Part shown: in pieces, positions 50,601-60,111 of the stretch
Layout of the letters: every line of letters starts with the position of its first letter
Position numbering within the stretch: position 1 is the stretch's first letter
Assembly: GCA_020426325.1 (NCBI GenBank)
Contig: JAGQQG010000007.1
Location: 32,829-96,828, forward strand
DNA: 64,000 bases
DNA from: Planctomycetaceae bacterium
Lineage (GTDB): Bacteria > Planctomycetota > Planctomycetia > Planctomycetales > Planctomycetaceae
Reading direction: 5' to 3'
Notes under the pieces: model-generated
Databases searched by the model: none
Told to the model about the DNA's origin: nothing
What the model saw: the letters and a program-made list of their open reading frames with translations, nothing else
Translations under genes and position numbers: made by a program

Positions 50601-51732
50601 GCTGGCTGATCGGATCGAACTTGTGATTGTGACAGCGGGCGCAGGAAACCGTCAGGCCAAGAAACGCTTTGCTGATGACGTCGATCTGGTCATCGGTGAA
50701 GCGGACCAACTCGTCCAGGGCATCGGTCGGGGCAAAGCCGTGTTGGACAAACCGAAACTGAGCCGAGCCCAGCATCGATTCATTGATCCCCAGTTCGTCG
50801 TTGATGCGCGGGTCGGGAATTAGATCGCCTGCGAGATGCTCTCTCACCAGTTGGTTGTAAGGAACGTCCGCGTTGAGTGCCCGAATCAGATAGTCCCGGT
50901 ACCGCCAGGCGAAGGGGACCGTCGGGTCTCCTTCGCTGCCGTGCGTCTCTGCATATCGCACCCAGTCCATCCAGTGCCGGGCCCAGCGTTCGCCAAAGTG
51001 CTCAGACGCCAGCAGGTCGTCCACCAGTCGTTCGTAGGCCCCCTCGGACTGGTCGGCCAGAAACCGTTCAATCTGTTCGGGAGTCGGCGGTAATCCGGTG
51101 AGGGCGAAGGTCAGCCGACGAATCAGCGGGCGACGGTCTGCATCACCCACGGGTTGCAAGTCCGCGTCTTCGAGTTTCGCCAGTATGAACTGATCGATCG
51201 AATGCTCCGACCAGTCCTTGTGCTTAACCGTGGGGGGGGCAGGATCGGTGATCGGCTGGAAACTCCATTGCTGCGCGCGCTCGTCGCGTGTTGCCGCCCA
51301 TGAGGCCAGTTCGTTCGCTGACGGTGGTTCGTCTCGCGGGTCGACGGCACCGTCTGCGATCCACTGTCGAAAGTCCGCGATCACGCGGTCGTCCAGCTTA
51401 GGCGCATCCTCAGGCATCTCCTGACCGTCGACTTCGTGTCGGATGACCTGCAGCAACAGGCTTTCGTCTGGTGACTGCACGTCGATCAACGCTCCCGACG
51501 CCCCACCGTTCTGCAGGGCGTCACGATGGTCGACGGCCAAGTCCCCTTCAGCCGTGCCACTGCTGTTGTGACACGAATAACATTGTTCAACCAGCACTGG
51601 TCGAATGCGGCTTTCGAAGAACTCGACCTTTGCTGAGTCGTCTGCCATCGAAACTGAGCCGCATAACACCGAACACACGGTCAAAACCCAACCGTTAAGA
51701 ACCTTTCGATGGACGGAGTAATGCGACGTCAT
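47626..51732 (-). CDS. PSCyt1/DUF1549/DUF1553 protein with C-terminal LamG domain
   Basis: 1368 residues from the second in-frame ATG (51732), which begins the leader [25 protein letters not shown]. Domains: PSCyt1 with [22 protein letters not shown]1549 ([57 protein letters not shown]), a long central region (about 430-830) with a carbohydrate-binding-like segment, DUF1553 ([37 protein letters not shown]) and, after a short coiled coil, a LamG-type domain at about 1110-1320 ([36 protein letters not shown]). It pairs with the DUF1501 gene that overlaps its end. Confidence 0.93.
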   Translation of the reverse strand: MTSHYSVHRKVLNGWVLTVCSVLCGSVSMADDSAKVEFFESRIRPVLVEQCYSCHNSSGTAEGDLAVDHRDALQNGGASGALIDVQSPDESLLLQVIRHEVDGQEMPEDAPKLDDRVIADFRQWIADGAVDPRDEPPSANELASWAATRDERAQQWSFQPITDPAPPTVKHKDWSEHSIDQFILAKLEDADLQPVGDADRRPLIRRLTFALTGLPPTPEQIERFLADQSEGAYERLVDDLLASEHFGERWARHWMDWVRYAETHGSEGDPTVPFAWRYRDYLIRALNADVPYNQLVREHLAGDLIPDPRINDELGINESMLGSAQFRFVQHGFAPTDALDELVRFTDDQIDVISKAFLGLTVSCARCHNHKFDPISQQDYYALFGVMVSTRPATVSIDTPARQDIHHDEMTAIKEQVKKQLADSWLQSFDSLTEQLDSSDGPWSQAIEKADDVKHPLHVWKQLRSLSGEEFASNWIRLREEYRQSRSRLDDRDRQSYPWHADLSHPEEYERWYAHGAGLRHGEPSLAGNFAIAPEGETIITDILPGGVYSHSLSTKHNGVLSSPRIRLEHKHLYVRVSGGGEARARYVVQHYPRRGTVYPLKSLNDGNEQWVHWDMTYWQGDDVYLEISTAADQPVELDMGAERSWFGVTEAVLLTDEQQQGGFEPRDEMAEFVAPLFTDIQAPTDAATLQVVYADALRACILAWRDGEMTNEQARFLSQFVREGLLPSTREAVPDVAALVDEYRALEAEVHVPMRAPGVIEADVIDQPLMVRGNHKKQADPIPRHFLEVIDATPFASTSSGRLELAEDIVRADNPLAARVIVNRIWHHLFGRGLVETPDNFGRVGAKPSHPELLDWLATRFVEEGWSIKSLIRQIVTTRTYQLASTPSPQAAEKDPDNRLLSHAPLHRLEAEAIRDAMLMAAGELSDEQFGPPQSVESSRRSIYLTVQRNSMIPQLTVFDQPTPFSTKGRRDVTNVPGQSLTLMNDPVINSLARRWAERQLMSSGQTSEGTVSPKVQIQQMFLAALGRPPTENEVRDIVEYIESATTEYAAARDRLAHLNTSLVELRERRESLLTPVRERLLAEQGQDASSTIVDLNPIAQWDFDEDLQDSVGSLDAQAEGNAVLQDGALVVDGKSHAVTAPLDHDLGEKTLEVWVQLDDLDQRGGGVLTVQTKNGVVFDSIVIGEKQARRWLAGSNGFVRTQAFGGTDESEAAEQPVHVAITYTADGIITGYRNGQPYGQPYQSSGLNRYLAGDTVVTFGLRHLPATGNRFLNGRILQARLYDRALSVEEVAAASREDSRFVPLKDLLAELSPEQREEYDQLVAEIEQSEAEQQQLAAIGNETGPVRAWQEVAMTIFNLKEFIYVR

Positions 51733-52267
51733 CACAGAATCCACGGGATCGAATGAGAATGAGATCGGCGTGCCAAGGGCTGATCCCTATCGTACCATCT
51801 CACGACACCGAACACATGCCCTGCAGGGAAGCCTGATGACTCCGCCCATTTTGGTGGGGGACCACGAACGATCGAGCCCCTGCGAGAGTAAACCCTGAAT
51901 GACGGCGTTCGCACAGATGTGTTCTGGTTCTCACCTCGATGGATCTGCAAGCGTCATTGGTGAGGTGGGTTGTCCCGTCAGTTGAATCGGTGGATTCTTG
52001 AAGATCTTCCACGCGCAAAAAAACGTCATCCCTGCGGGCAGGGATGACGGTGATGATGCAGACCGATCGACCTCGAGAGTTCAGCGATACTGCGGACACC
52101 TCTGGTCAACTCGGCATATTCCAGATACTTCCTCGAAGTGTTGCCCTTTCGGCGATTTGATTTGAAACCATGTCGCGATCGCCGTGCGGACCATAATTTT
52201 CAAAGATCCAACGTATCAGACCAGTGCCGAATGAACCGTTGGAAATACGACCTCGGACGAATCCAGA
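51733..52267. other. Intergenic region, about 530 bases
   Basis: Holds a strong terminator at 52017-52049 for the minus-strand genes at 52.3-53.7 kb and presumably the promoter of the PSCyt gene. Minus-strand open frames in it (for example 51800-52099) are not conserved-looking. Confidence 0.4.
52017..52049 (-). terminator. Rho-independent terminator
   Basis: A near-perfect stem CGTCATCCCTGC (52024-52035) with GCAGGGATGACG (52038-52049), followed on the minus strand by seven T residues (plus-strand A run 52017-52023). It ends transcription of the metallopeptidase/partner pair, 220 bases beyond the stop at 52268. Confidence 0.88.
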
Positions 52268-52891
52268 CTATGGGCTCACAGCCGTAGTTGCGGCGGTGCT
52301 TGACATGACAGTCGTGACGTTGGTGTCGATGTCATCCACCTTGTCGAGCGTGATGATCCCCACGGTCAAGCCTGCGACACCGAGACCGATCGCGGTCCAG
52401 TCAGCAAGTCCTGATCCACCAAACTGAGCTCGGACAACGGGTTCATTGGTCACGAGCAGGGCTTGTGTTTTCGAGGACGGGGGGGCAATGTTCTTCGGCC
52501 ACAGACGATACAGCCCTCCTCCCTGGACTGTGGCAATTGTGTAGACGCCGGCTCGCATTCCCTCCGATGTGAACTGTCCTTCTTTGTTCGTCACCATCTT
52601 GGCGAAGATCTGCTCACCTTGACGGACAACGACACGGGTTCCATCAATCGGAGCACCGTTGGTCGTGAGCACCCGACCTGTCACACGACCGTCATCGGTT
52701 AAAGCAACGTCCGTGATCGTGATCTTGGGAGGCTTCGCTGCGGAAGTCTTGCCGGTTGTCGTGTTAGATCGGACAACAGGATTGGTTGCCGGGCGGACCT
52801 GAGGTCCATCGGCAAATGAAATCGCAGTTGTCGACAGATTGAAACTTGCGGCTAAAGCCAGGCAAATTGTCGTGCGGGTAACAAGGTTCAT
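52268..52891 (-). CDS. Secreted protein with carboxypeptidase-regulatory-like beta domain
   Basis: 207 residues from the ATG at 52891, with a GAAAGGA ribosome site six bases away. Leader: MNLVTRTTICLALAASFNLSTTA. A low-complexity segment (about 30-60) precedes a carboxypeptidase-regulatory-like fold (VTGRVLTTNGAPIDGTRVVV, KEGQFTSEGMRAGVYTIATV). A hydrophobic stretch near the C-terminus (WTAIGLGVAGLTVGIITL) could anchor it. The start overlaps the stop of the metallopeptidase gene by 17 bases, so the two are co-translated. Confidence 0.7.
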   Translation of the reverse strand: MNLVTRTTICLALAASFNLSTTAISFADGPQVRPATNPVVRSNTTTGKTSAAKPPKITITDVALTDDGRVTGRVLTTNGAPIDGTRVVVRQGEQIFAKMVTNKEGQFTSEGMRAGVYTIATVQGGGLYRLWPKNIAPPSSKTQALLVTNEPVVRAQFGGSGLADWTAIGLGVAGLTVGIITLDKVDDIDTNVTTVMSSTAATTAVSP

Positions 52892-52908
52892 GGCGAATCC
52901 TTTCGGGA

Positions 52909-53703
52909 TCACTTGAGGTTCTGAAAGTGACGGGTCATTTGACTTCGGACACCGGGCACTTCCTGTGCTAGTCGCTCACTGAGCATGCCGGCTGGGTTTC
53001 CAATCCGAATGTCGTACAGGTAATTACTCAAAACTTGTCGCGACTCGATCGGACCATGGAGCAGGTAATGCACCCATGCCCAACTGTCGCGGTAATCGCT
53101 TCCACTCATTTCATTCAAATCGTGCCGCGACTCCAACTTCGACAGCGACGGATCCCATCGGAGGAACATGGCGCGATGCACACTTCCGAGATGCGAATGT
53201 CCTGTCGCCCGTTGCGGCGCAGGGACTTCGAAATACTCAGCAAATCCTTCGTCGAGCCATAAAGGAACATATGGGAACGAATTATGTAGCAGTGCATGTG
53301 TACACTCGTGACGTACATCCACTTCATAACCCTGATGCCGGTAAACATAAACACGTCCCCGGTCACTCCCTTTGACAAATAACGCGACACGGGAGGCCCC
53401 TTCTGGAACACGCACTGAAAGGTACTTCTGGTAGTTTCTTCGATTGGCAAATAAATTGACTTCAATGGGGTCGTCAGTCGCTTCGATTCCCAACGTCGAC
53501 TCGACGTCGGACCGCAAGCGTCGAAACTCGCCGAGTAATGACTGTCCCGCTTCGTCATCAAGTGGAAACTCCGCTCGAATTTCGAACACATCGACAGTCC
53601 GCTGGTCGACCCACTCGCCTCGCGCATAGGGTGTCTCTGCAAGCGCGCCGCAAATCGCGATCGCCATGCCGCACAGGGACAATGATGGCACAGGTGGTTG
53701 CAT
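52909..53703 (-). CDS. Secreted gluzincin-type metallopeptidase (DUF1570/MA-like)
   Basis: 264 residues from the ATG at 53703, whose N-terminus is a leader (MQPPVPSLSLCGMAIAICG); the extra upstream open frame was rejected. The zinc motif HECTH is at residues 132-136, and LDEGFAEYFE (Glu152) supplies the third ligand, as in MA-clan peptidases. The N-terminal part (DVFEIRAEFPLDDEAGQSLLGE, IEVNLFANRRNYQKYL) matches planctomycete DUF1570-type proteins. Activity is likely given the complete ligand set. It forms an operon with the downstream beta-domain protein. Confidence 0.87.
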   Translation of the reverse strand: MQPPVPSLSLCGMAIAICGALAETPYARGEWVDQRTVDVFEIRAEFPLDDEAGQSLLGEFRRLRSDVESTLGIEATDDPIEVNLFANRRNYQKYLSVRVPEGASRVALFVKGSDRGRVYVYRHQGYEVDVRHECTHALLHNSFPYVPLWLDEGFAEYFEVPAPQRATGHSHLGSVHRAMFLRWDPSLSKLESRHDLNEMSGSDYRDSWAWVHYLLHGPIESRQVLSNYLYDIRIGNPAGMLSERLAQEVPGVRSQMTRHFQNLK

Positions 53704-54023
53704 GAACTCACCAGCCGAAGGAACAAATTGAAATTGGGAATCGGAGATTGAAACCACACTGACCAGTCGAAGGTCGTCAATGTGTGGAATCGAGCAGAGC
53801 TTTGGGGTGTGTGTAATGCCTGAGAGGCACGAAGACTCGTGAAAGGCGCGGGGAGTATAGTCATGCACCGATCGACGTCAAGCCGATTTTGCCGATTCAC
53901 CCCCTTCGTGACTGCAATTGCCCTTTTCGTCAGTCAGGAGTAACATCACCCACCAGCTGAAAAACCGCAGGATTGACCCAGGTGACAGGATGTCGCCCCG
54001 ACGGGAGAAGGAGTTCCCGACAT
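53704..54023. other. Divergent intergenic region, 320 bases
   Basis: Separates the metallopeptidase gene (minus) and the 54.0 kb gene (plus). No coding sequence or repeat recognised. Confidence 0.3.
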
Positions 54024-54737
54024 ATGAGTGCGAAATCGGGTGGATCATTTGCCGCTTTACTGATGAGCGGCCCCCTCGCTGCGATCCCTTTAATGGCCCT
54101 GTTTGGTGTCCCGCAGTTTGCGTCGGTTTCAACCTCGATTCACTCCGAGGAGGACAGCGTCCTGAGGCGACCTCAGCACCTGCTGTCAGAGTCGACAGGG
54201 GCTCACGACATTGATGCAGGCTTAGCAACATCGGGTCATTCTGAGTTTCCATCGTTGGGACGTACTTCGCTGTCCGAACCACCCACCAACTCAGAACCTC
54301 CATCGACCCCCTGGCCAACTCTTTCAGAGTCTCCGACCGCCGCAAGACCGACAAATTCGTTTGCCCACGAAACGCCCCAATCATCCTCCCTACTCGATGG
54401 GCCAGACAATCGCCCCATCAGTAGTTCCTCAATCCAAGACTCAACACGTCCCCGTACAAGGCCGACACTGACCACGTTGGTGTCTTCGCCCGGCCCTGAT
54501 CACGCAACACTGACGTGGGAAAATGCGGCTCATAAGCTGCAGGAATTGGGAATCGACGACTATCGTCTCGAACCTGGACAGAACGAAAACAGTTACGTCT
54601 TCATCTGCCAATTCACACCGGGTTCCGACGAACGCATCATCCGACGGTTTGAGGCCGAAGCGAGCGAACCGGCTGACGCGGTTCAGAAAGTCGTTCAACG
54701 CGTTATCGCCTGGCGGCAGCACGATTCGGCAGAATAA
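54024..54737 (+). CDS. Membrane-anchored, Ser/Pro-rich protein of unknown function
   Basis: 237 residues from the ATG at 54024, with GAAGGAG upstream. An N-terminal hydrophobic segment (FAALLMSGPLAAIPLMALFG) is followed by a long Ser/Thr/Pro-rich, low-complexity linker (about 60-150; EPPTNSEPPSTPWPTLSESP). A small folded C-terminal domain (about 165-235) reads TWENAAHKLQELGIDDYRLE, SYVFICQFTPGSDERIIRRFEAEAS, VQKVVQRVIAWRQ. The domain is not one I recognise. It precedes scpB by 33 bases. Confidence 0.65.
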   Translation: MSAKSGGSFAALLMSGPLAAIPLMALFGVPQFASVSTSIHSEEDSVLRRPQHLLSESTGAHDIDAGLATSGHSEFPSLGRTSLSEPPTNSEPPSTPWPTLSESPTAARPTNSFAHETPQSSSLLDGPDNRPISSSSIQDSTRPRTRPTLTTLVSSPGPDHATLTWENAAHKLQELGIDDYRLEPGQNENSYVFICQFTPGSDERIIRRFEAEASEPADAVQKVVQRVIAWRQHDSAE

Positions 54738-54770
54738 CCACACATCCTTCGACACTCGATCAGCTCAGGT

Positions 54771-55532
54771 GTGAGACAGCCTCCCGTGCACGAGATGCAT
54801 CAAGCTTTCACTTTCTGCAAAGAGTCACTCCGTCGTGCCTCAGAGTCTTCTGCAGACGCCTGGCGTTGGAATTATTTTCGCTCAGAACGGTACCCTGAAT
54901 CGTGCGATGCCTTCGGAAGCGGTCCGTGTGCCTTCCGCCGTACCCCGAAAATGGCTCGGCTCGAAGCAGCCTTGCTGGTTGCGAACGGTGCGATTTCTAC
55001 TCGCAAACTCACCAATGTGGCCATGCTGGCCGACACGACAGAAGTCCTGACGCTGATCGATCAACTGAACGTCGCCTACGACCAGTCGCGGAGTGCATTT
55101 CGAATCGAACGAGTTGCGACTGGCTTTCAAATGCTCACGCGTCCGAAGTTCGCCCCTTGGCTCGACCGATTACACAACCGCCAAACGCATCTCAAGCTCT
55201 CCGCACCGGCCATGGAAACACTCGCGATCGTTGCCTATCGACAGCCCATCACTCGTGCGGACATTGAAGCCATCCGGGGTGTCGCTTCGACCGAAATGCT
55301 CAAGCAACTCATGGAACGAAATCTCGTTCGCATCGCAGGAGAAGACAATTCGCTCGGCCGACCGTATCTCTACGGTACAACCCGTCACTTCCTTGAGCAC
55401 TTCGGTCTCCGCAATACGAGTGATCTTCCGCTCGCAGACCAACTGCGACCAACCCCACCTGCAGTCGAGAACTCACAGGCTGGAAACCTTGACGACGAGA
55501 GTGAAGACTCCGCACTTTCAGACGCTGCTTGA
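54771..55532 (+). CDS. scpB: SMC-Scp complex subunit ScpB
   Basis: 253 residues from the GTG at 54771 (an ATG at 54795 is an alternative). The first 60 residues are a poorly conserved extension. Winged-helix ScpB sequence begins at MARLEAALLVANGAISTRKL and includes SAFRIERVATGFQMLTRPKFAPWL, LSAPAMETLAIVAYRQPITRADIEAIRG and LGRPYLYGTTRHFLEHFGL, the strongest motifs of the family. ScpB joins ScpA and SMC in chromosome condensation and segregation. No scpA or smc is in the window. The acidic C-terminal tail (NLDDESEDSALSDAA) is typical. Confidence 0.93.
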   Translation: MRQPPVHEMHQAFTFCKESLRRASESSADAWRWNYFRSERYPESCDAFGSGPCAFRRTPKMARLEAALLVANGAISTRKLTNVAMLADTTEVLTLIDQLNVAYDQSRSAFRIERVATGFQMLTRPKFAPWLDRLHNRQTHLKLSAPAMETLAIVAYRQPITRADIEAIRGVASTEMLKQLMERNLVRIAGEDNSLGRPYLYGTTRHFLEHFGLRNTSDLPLADQLRPTPPAVENSQAGNLDDESEDSALSDAA

Positions 55533-55654
55533 AACAGCTCTTCTCGGGAGCAACAGTCGGGATGTCAACAACCAATCTGCACGCAGAATTTATCCGAAAG
55601 AGTGTCTCACGTGACAGTACTCCTGCGATTCGCAGTGCGAACATACGACCGGCA

Positions 55655-56887
55655 CTAGTCAGCTGGAGCGGCGATCATATCGATCGTGATGCCTCGTTTG
55701 GCGTGACCGACGCCAGTGACCATTGCCTTTGAAGCCGCTGGGGGTCGCTGGGGATCGTAGTACTCTGGGCGAAGATTGTTCAGCTGACTGCTGGGATCAG
55801 AATCCGAGACGTAGTACGTGGCCTTGGCGAGATGCCGCATATCTGATCCGGATTCACTCAGGATGCTTTCCAACTGCGAAAAAATTGACCTCACCTGTTG
55901 TTCGCCGTCGCCCACCTCTTCTGAAAACAGACCGGAAGTGTAGAGACGTCGGTTGCTATGAATGCGGGTCGCACGGCAGTACACGGGAGACTTGGGAAGC
56001 CAGGGCAGCCAGTAGTAGCTCACGCTGTCCTCTGACTCGGTGTACGGTGCCCAAGCGATCAACTCAATCTCAATCGGCTGTTTCTCCGAGGAGATCCACT
56101 CGACATGTGAGACGGGTGGAATCATTGTTTCACCGAAAAACTCAGCGATCTGCTCATTAACCACGTCAACCTCACGCATCGGCTGCATGAAGCACTTCAA
56201 GCTGACAATGTGATCACGAGTCAATCCGAAATGTTCGAGCGTCCGCAACAGCCCTGCGAGTGTCTCCCGCGTCGCCGTCGGCAGCTCCCCCTGCTCCGCC
56301 TGGCCGGAAATGTAGAGCACATCTCCTTGCGGAAGTACGGTCACATGTGAAATCCGCTTTGCACCGCCGAATGAGTCGATATGCATCGGATGGACACTGA
56401 GAGGCTGGTCAGCCGCTGGAACGACAAACACTGCATCTAAGCCAATCTCAGCGTCACTATTCGGAAGCTTTGTATTCACGAAGGCGACTGCAGGTGACTC
56501 TCTCTTGGGCGACCAGTCCATCAACGACCGCAGGATTGTTTCTCGCGGGAGATCCTGAGAATGGTAGACGTTGAGTTTGACAACGTCCGACCGCGTGGCG
56601 TTCAGGGACTTTATCACCTCATCAAGGTTCTGCAAAACTGACTGAATCTGCTCTTCCAACGTCTGGCCAGGTGAGTTGCCGGGCAACAACTGAGTGGAAT
56701 GGGCAAGACTTGCGTTTTCAACTGCAACGACCGAAGACGCTCCCTCCGGACGGGAGGAATGGAATCGCCTGACTGTTGGCTTATCTTCGGCGTTGAGGTT
56801 CGCTGTCAGGGGCATGATCAGAAGAATCGCCAGGAGGAGAGAATTGAGAGGGGACATGTTTTTCAGGAATGCAGGGTTGGAGACCAT
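55655..56887 (-). CDS. Secreted protein with three tandem RidA (YjgF)-like domains
   Basis: 410 residues from the ATG at 56887, which has an AGAGAAAG ribosome site; other starts are a GTG at 56923 and an ATG at 56857. Leader: SPLNSLLLAILLIMPLTANLNA. Three RidA-type repeats follow: one with QTLEEQIQSVLQNLDEVI and DVVKLNVYHSQD, one with VLPQGDVLYISGQAEQGEL and DHIVSLKCFMQP, and one with RRLYTSGLFSEEVGDGEQQV and MRHLAKATYYVSDSD. Single-domain RidA proteins hydrolyse enamines/imines using an Arg, and each repeat here may be degenerate. Exported triple fusions are unusual; function unknown. Confidence 0.8.
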   Translation of the reverse strand: MVSNPAFLKNMSPLNSLLLAILLIMPLTANLNAEDKPTVRRFHSSRPEGASSVVAVENASLAHSTQLLPGNSPGQTLEEQIQSVLQNLDEVIKSLNATRSDVVKLNVYHSQDLPRETILRSLMDWSPKRESPAVAFVNTKLPNSDAEIGLDAVFVVPAADQPLSVHPMHIDSFGGAKRISHVTVLPQGDVLYISGQAEQGELPTATRETLAGLLRTLEHFGLTRDHIVSLKCFMQPMREVDVVNEQIAEFFGETMIPPVSHVEWISSEKQPIEIELIAWAPYTESEDSVSYYWLPWLPKSPVYCRATRIHSNRRLYTSGLFSEEVGDGEQQVRSIFSQLESILSESGSDMRHLAKATYYVSDSDPSSQLNNLRPEYYDPQRPPAASKAMVTGVGHAKRGITIDMIAAPAD

Positions 56888-57204
56888 CGATCTTTCTCTT
56901 GTTCCACGATTGATCGAAAACACCTCAACAGTTTGACGCGGGAGTCGTCGGGAGTGAACTGCCGGTTGAATGTGACCTGGGCCTCACTACAAATTTCCCG
57001 AACGACAATTTCAAGAGAAAGACAAGCAGATTGAGAACAACCGAGTTATCGTGTTCTGGCAGTTGAGTAGAACAACTCAGAGGCCGGTCTGCTAGCGTTC
57101 GATGATGGTCGGTTCAACTTGAGAAGCGATCCGAGTTGTAAGTCAGGTTTCCAAATCCGATAATACCCGCCACATTGTTCGTCGTCCTGTCGAGGGAAAA
57201 ACTG
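56888..57204. other. Divergent intergenic region, 317 bases
   Basis: Between the triple-RidA gene (minus) and the PQQ-repeat gene (plus). Nothing beyond likely promoters was recognised. Confidence 0.3.
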
Positions 57205-58569
57205 ATGCGACTTGTTGCTTTAGCGGCTGCTGTTCTGGTTGTGACTCTCGCGGTAAGTGAGGCGGGGAACTGGCCGCAGTTTCGTGGGCCGCGGGGGGAT
57301 GCGGTTGTGAAGGAATCGTTCCCTCAGGAGTGGGGACCGGAGACGAACGTCAAATGGCGAATCGACAACCCGGGCGAAGGCTGGTCCGCTCCTGTGGTGT
57401 GGGGAGACAAGCTGTTTCTCACAGCAGCCGTCCTGGTCAAGCCTGCGGAAACCGGACCGCCACAGGAAGAGGCTGAAGGAGCCGAACGACGTAACGGGAG
57501 AAGGGGCAGGGGAGGTTACGAGAGCAAGTTGACCACCGCCGTCTATCGCTGGGAAGTACAGTGCCTGAATGCAAACACGGGCGAGTTGTTGTGGTCTCGG
57601 GTCGTGCGAGAGGGGAACCCGCCTCTGGAACGACACACCTCGAACACCTATGCGACCGAGACGCCCGTCACGGATGGCGAACGAGTGTACGCATACTTCG
57701 GCATGCTTGGGCTGTTCTGTTTCGACATGCAGGGAGAACCACTCTGGCAGAAGGATCTGGGCAATTACGAAATGCGAGCTGGCTGGGGCACCGCCAGTTC
57801 CCCGGTGCTCCACGATGGTAAGCTGTTCCTGCAGATTGATAATCAGGAGCAGTCATTTGTTGTGGCTCTGGATGCGGCCAATGCAGAAGAACTCTGGAGG
57901 ATCGAGCGGGATGAACCTTCGCAGTACAGCACTCCTGTCGTTTGGACGAACAGCGAACGAACCGAGCTTGTCACTTCTGCCAGAAAAGCACGCTCATACG
58001 ATCCGGATACGGGTGAGCTGTTGTGGGAACTGGATCTCACCGGTGGGCGCAGCTCCGCCACGCCGCTTGCTGTGGGAGACCGTTTGTACCTGGGCACCGA
58101 ACTCCGCAACCGCGGGGGCGATGACGATGGCGGTGGAGTGCTTTTCGCCGTCAAAGCCGGAGCAAAAGGGGACATCTCGCTGACTGACGGACAGAGGAAT
58201 AACGAATATGTGCTGTGGACACTTGAGAAGTCAGGCATCGAGATGGCGTCACCCGTGATCAGTGAAGAACATCTCTATCTGCTCGAAAGACGCAGCAGCG
58301 TATTGCATTGCGTGAATGCCAAAACGGGTGAGATGGTCTACGAGAAGCGGATCCCCGGAGCTCGCGCCTTTTGGGCATCTCCCTGGGTGCAGGGAGACAA
58401 GGTCTACTGCCCCGACGACAGCGGTACCACGCATATCCTGCAGGGAGGCCCCGCGTTCAAAGTGCTGGGCAAGAACACCATCGACGAGCGCATCTGGTCA
58501 ACAGCCGCGTTTGCCAATGGGGCCATGTATCTTCGCACTGTCGACTCACTCTATTGCATTTCCCCGTGA
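57205..58569 (+). CDS. Secreted PQQ-like beta-propeller repeat protein
   Basis: 454 residues from the ATG at 57205, which begins a leader (MRLVALAAAVLVVTLAVSEA). The start of the mature protein, NWPQFRGPRGDAVV, is typical of planctomycete secreted PQQ proteins (BamB-like propellers). Propeller blades with the family's tryptophan docking pattern are seen in VKWRIDNPGEGWSAPVVWGD, LLWSRVVREGNPP and LLWELDLTGGRSSATPLAVGD, and CPDDSGTTHIL. PQQ-dependent oxidation is not implied, since many such propellers are scaffolds. Its last 24 bases overlap the convergent HTTM gene. Confidence 0.9.
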   Translation: MRLVALAAAVLVVTLAVSEAGNWPQFRGPRGDAVVKESFPQEWGPETNVKWRIDNPGEGWSAPVVWGDKLFLTAAVLVKPAETGPPQEEAEGAERRNGRRGRGGYESKLTTAVYRWEVQCLNANTGELLWSRVVREGNPPLERHTSNTYATETPVTDGERVYAYFGMLGLFCFDMQGEPLWQKDLGNYEMRAGWGTASSPVLHDGKLFLQIDNQEQSFVVALDAANAEELWRIERDEPSQYSTPVVWTNSERTELVTSARKARSYDPDTGELLWELDLTGGRSSATPLAVGDRLYLGTELRNRGGDDDGGGVLFAVKAGAKGDISLTDGQRNNEYVLWTLEKSGIEMASPVISEEHLYLLERRSSVLHCVNAKTGEMVYEKRIPGARAFWASPWVQGDKVYCPDDSGTTHILQGGPAFKVLGKNTIDERIWSTAAFANGAMYLRTVDSLYCISP

Positions 58570-60099
58570 CGGAGTGTGCTCGTGATCATGGCCTTCATGG
58601 CTATGATCATGTCCACCCTGCTCGGCTGCACCGGGCGGCTGATCGACAACCGGATTGATCGCTTCGGGAAGTTCAATCCCCAACACCTCAGGCCACTCGT
58701 CCGAGGGAACGTCCCATGGCTCGGAGCGGAAAGGTTCCGTCAAGGGCTTGATCCATGGCTGATGCCCCCAGGTTCGCTTGACCGTCAACAGATCAAGATC
58801 CGGATCGATCAACAACTGAGGTTTCCTCCCATTCAGAGAAGCGATCACCACAGCACGAATTTCGACCTGTTTCATGCCGGTACGAATTGCCCTCTCCTCG
58901 AAGAAGGGAACAACCTCCACGATCCTTTCCGGCGAGACGGCAACCTCCACAATCTGACGCTCGGTCAACATCATATCGTAGGGAATCTCAACCACAGTAC
59001 CGGTCACGCCATCTGTTGCATAGAACCTTGCAAACACAACTTTGCGACGCAGCATCATCCGCCAAGCGAACTGCTGGCCCTCCTCCGTCCAACTGGGATT
59101 ACCAGCATAGACAACGTGTCTGAAGGGAAAGATCAGCTGGCCGATCACAAATAACCCAACGATACCAATTGTCAGCCGCTGCGAGAATGTGCGCGTTGTC
59201 GACTCGATGGAATCCGAAACGACTGTAAGTGTTCGCTTGAAGAGTTTTCGCGGCCAGCTTGGGGCGAAAAAGATGGTCGTCAGCAGAATCATCATCCCTG
59301 GATACACGTCCATCGAGAAGAGGAGTGAGTTCATCACATGAAAAATGGCTACCGCGAAGTAAGCAACGAGACGCGTCTTTCGCCACATCAGCAGCGGCAC
59401 GATACACAAATCCACAAGGAGACCGACATAGCTCACGACCCACGCAGCCCAACGCTCCGTGAGCATCGGCCCGACGACGGGCAGATCACTCTTCATCGAA
59501 ATCCAGGCGCCGACCGGCATGCCATGCAGCCAATCGCTATTGAGCTTCGCGATGCCGCCGTACACGGATGGGAGAGCAACCACAAACATCAGCACCCACC
59601 GACACCAGTTGGGAATGAAACTGCTCGCTTTCTCTGGAAAGATTGCCGCATCCAGCGAAAACGAGCGGTTCGCAGGGATCAGAACCAGAAGGAACGCGAT
59701 CAGACTCATGAGATAGTAACGGTCCAGATACATGGCCTCCTCGGCCAGAAAAGTGTAGGTGTACGTCAAAAAGAGCACCAACGCACTCAGTCGATAGAAC
59801 AATCCCAAGCCCACACCGATGGCCGCGAACGCCATCAGCACGTACACCTGAACCATCCCGTTGCCGTCCAGAGCCTCCACCCATTCGAACCCGAAATACT
59901 TCAAGTGAAAGTCTGTCATCCCGTAGAAGTAGTACAACCAGTTGCGATAGATGAAGAGATAGATGTGATAGAGCATCGCGCCTGCAAAGGCGACGCGAAA
60001 GAACGCGACGCTCGCAATGTCACACGGCTCCCACAACCGCCGCCACCAAGTTGCTGACGATGCGGGGGGAATCACATCCGATTCAGACGAGTCATTCAT
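58546..60099 (-). CDS. HTTM-domain (vitamin K-dependent gamma-carboxylase-like) membrane protein
   Basis: 517 residues with about ten hydrophobic segments. The HTTM domain begins with WWRRLWEPCDIASVAFFRVAFAGAMLYHIY and includes YLDRYYLMSLIAFLLVLIPANRSFSLDA and WISMKSDLPVVGPML. The family includes gamma-glutamyl carboxylase but bacterial members have no established reaction. The C-terminal tail is strikingly His/Gly/Asp-rich (QGGHDHSHEGHDHEHTPSRG), suggesting metal binding. It converges on and overlaps the PQQ-repeat gene. Confidence 0.88.
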   Translation of the reverse strand: MNDSSESDVIPPASSATWWRRLWEPCDIASVAFFRVAFAGAMLYHIYLFIYRNWLYYFYGMTDFHLKYFGFEWVEALDGNGMVQVYVLMAFAAIGVGLGLFYRLSALVLFLTYTYTFLAEEAMYLDRYYLMSLIAFLLVLIPANRSFSLDAAIFPEKASSFIPNWCRWVLMFVVALPSVYGGIAKLNSDWLHGMPVGAWISMKSDLPVVGPMLTERWAAWVVSYVGLLVDLCIVPLLMWRKTRLVAYFAVAIFHVMNSLLFSMDVYPGMMILLTTIFFAPSWPRKLFKRTLTVVSDSIESTTRTFSQRLTIGIVGLFVIGQLIFPFRHVVYAGNPSWTEEGQQFAWRMMLRRKVVFARFYATDGVTGTVVEIPYDMMLTERQIVEVAVSPERIVEVVPFFEERAIRTGMKQVEIRAVVIASLNGRKPQLLIDPDLDLLTVKRTWGHQPWIKPLTEPFRSEPWDVPSDEWPEVLGIELPEAINPVVDQPPGAAEQGGHDHSHEGHDHEHTPSRGNAIE

Positions 60100-60111
60100 A
60101 ACAACACACAG

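Noticed and set aside
51800..52099. A 99-codon minus-strand open frame in the intergenic region
   Set aside because: It runs through the terminator hairpin and has no plausible start context.
53878..54384. A 168-codon minus-strand open frame over the gap before the 54.0 kb gene
   Set aside because: It overlaps a better-supported gene antisense and has no coding signature.
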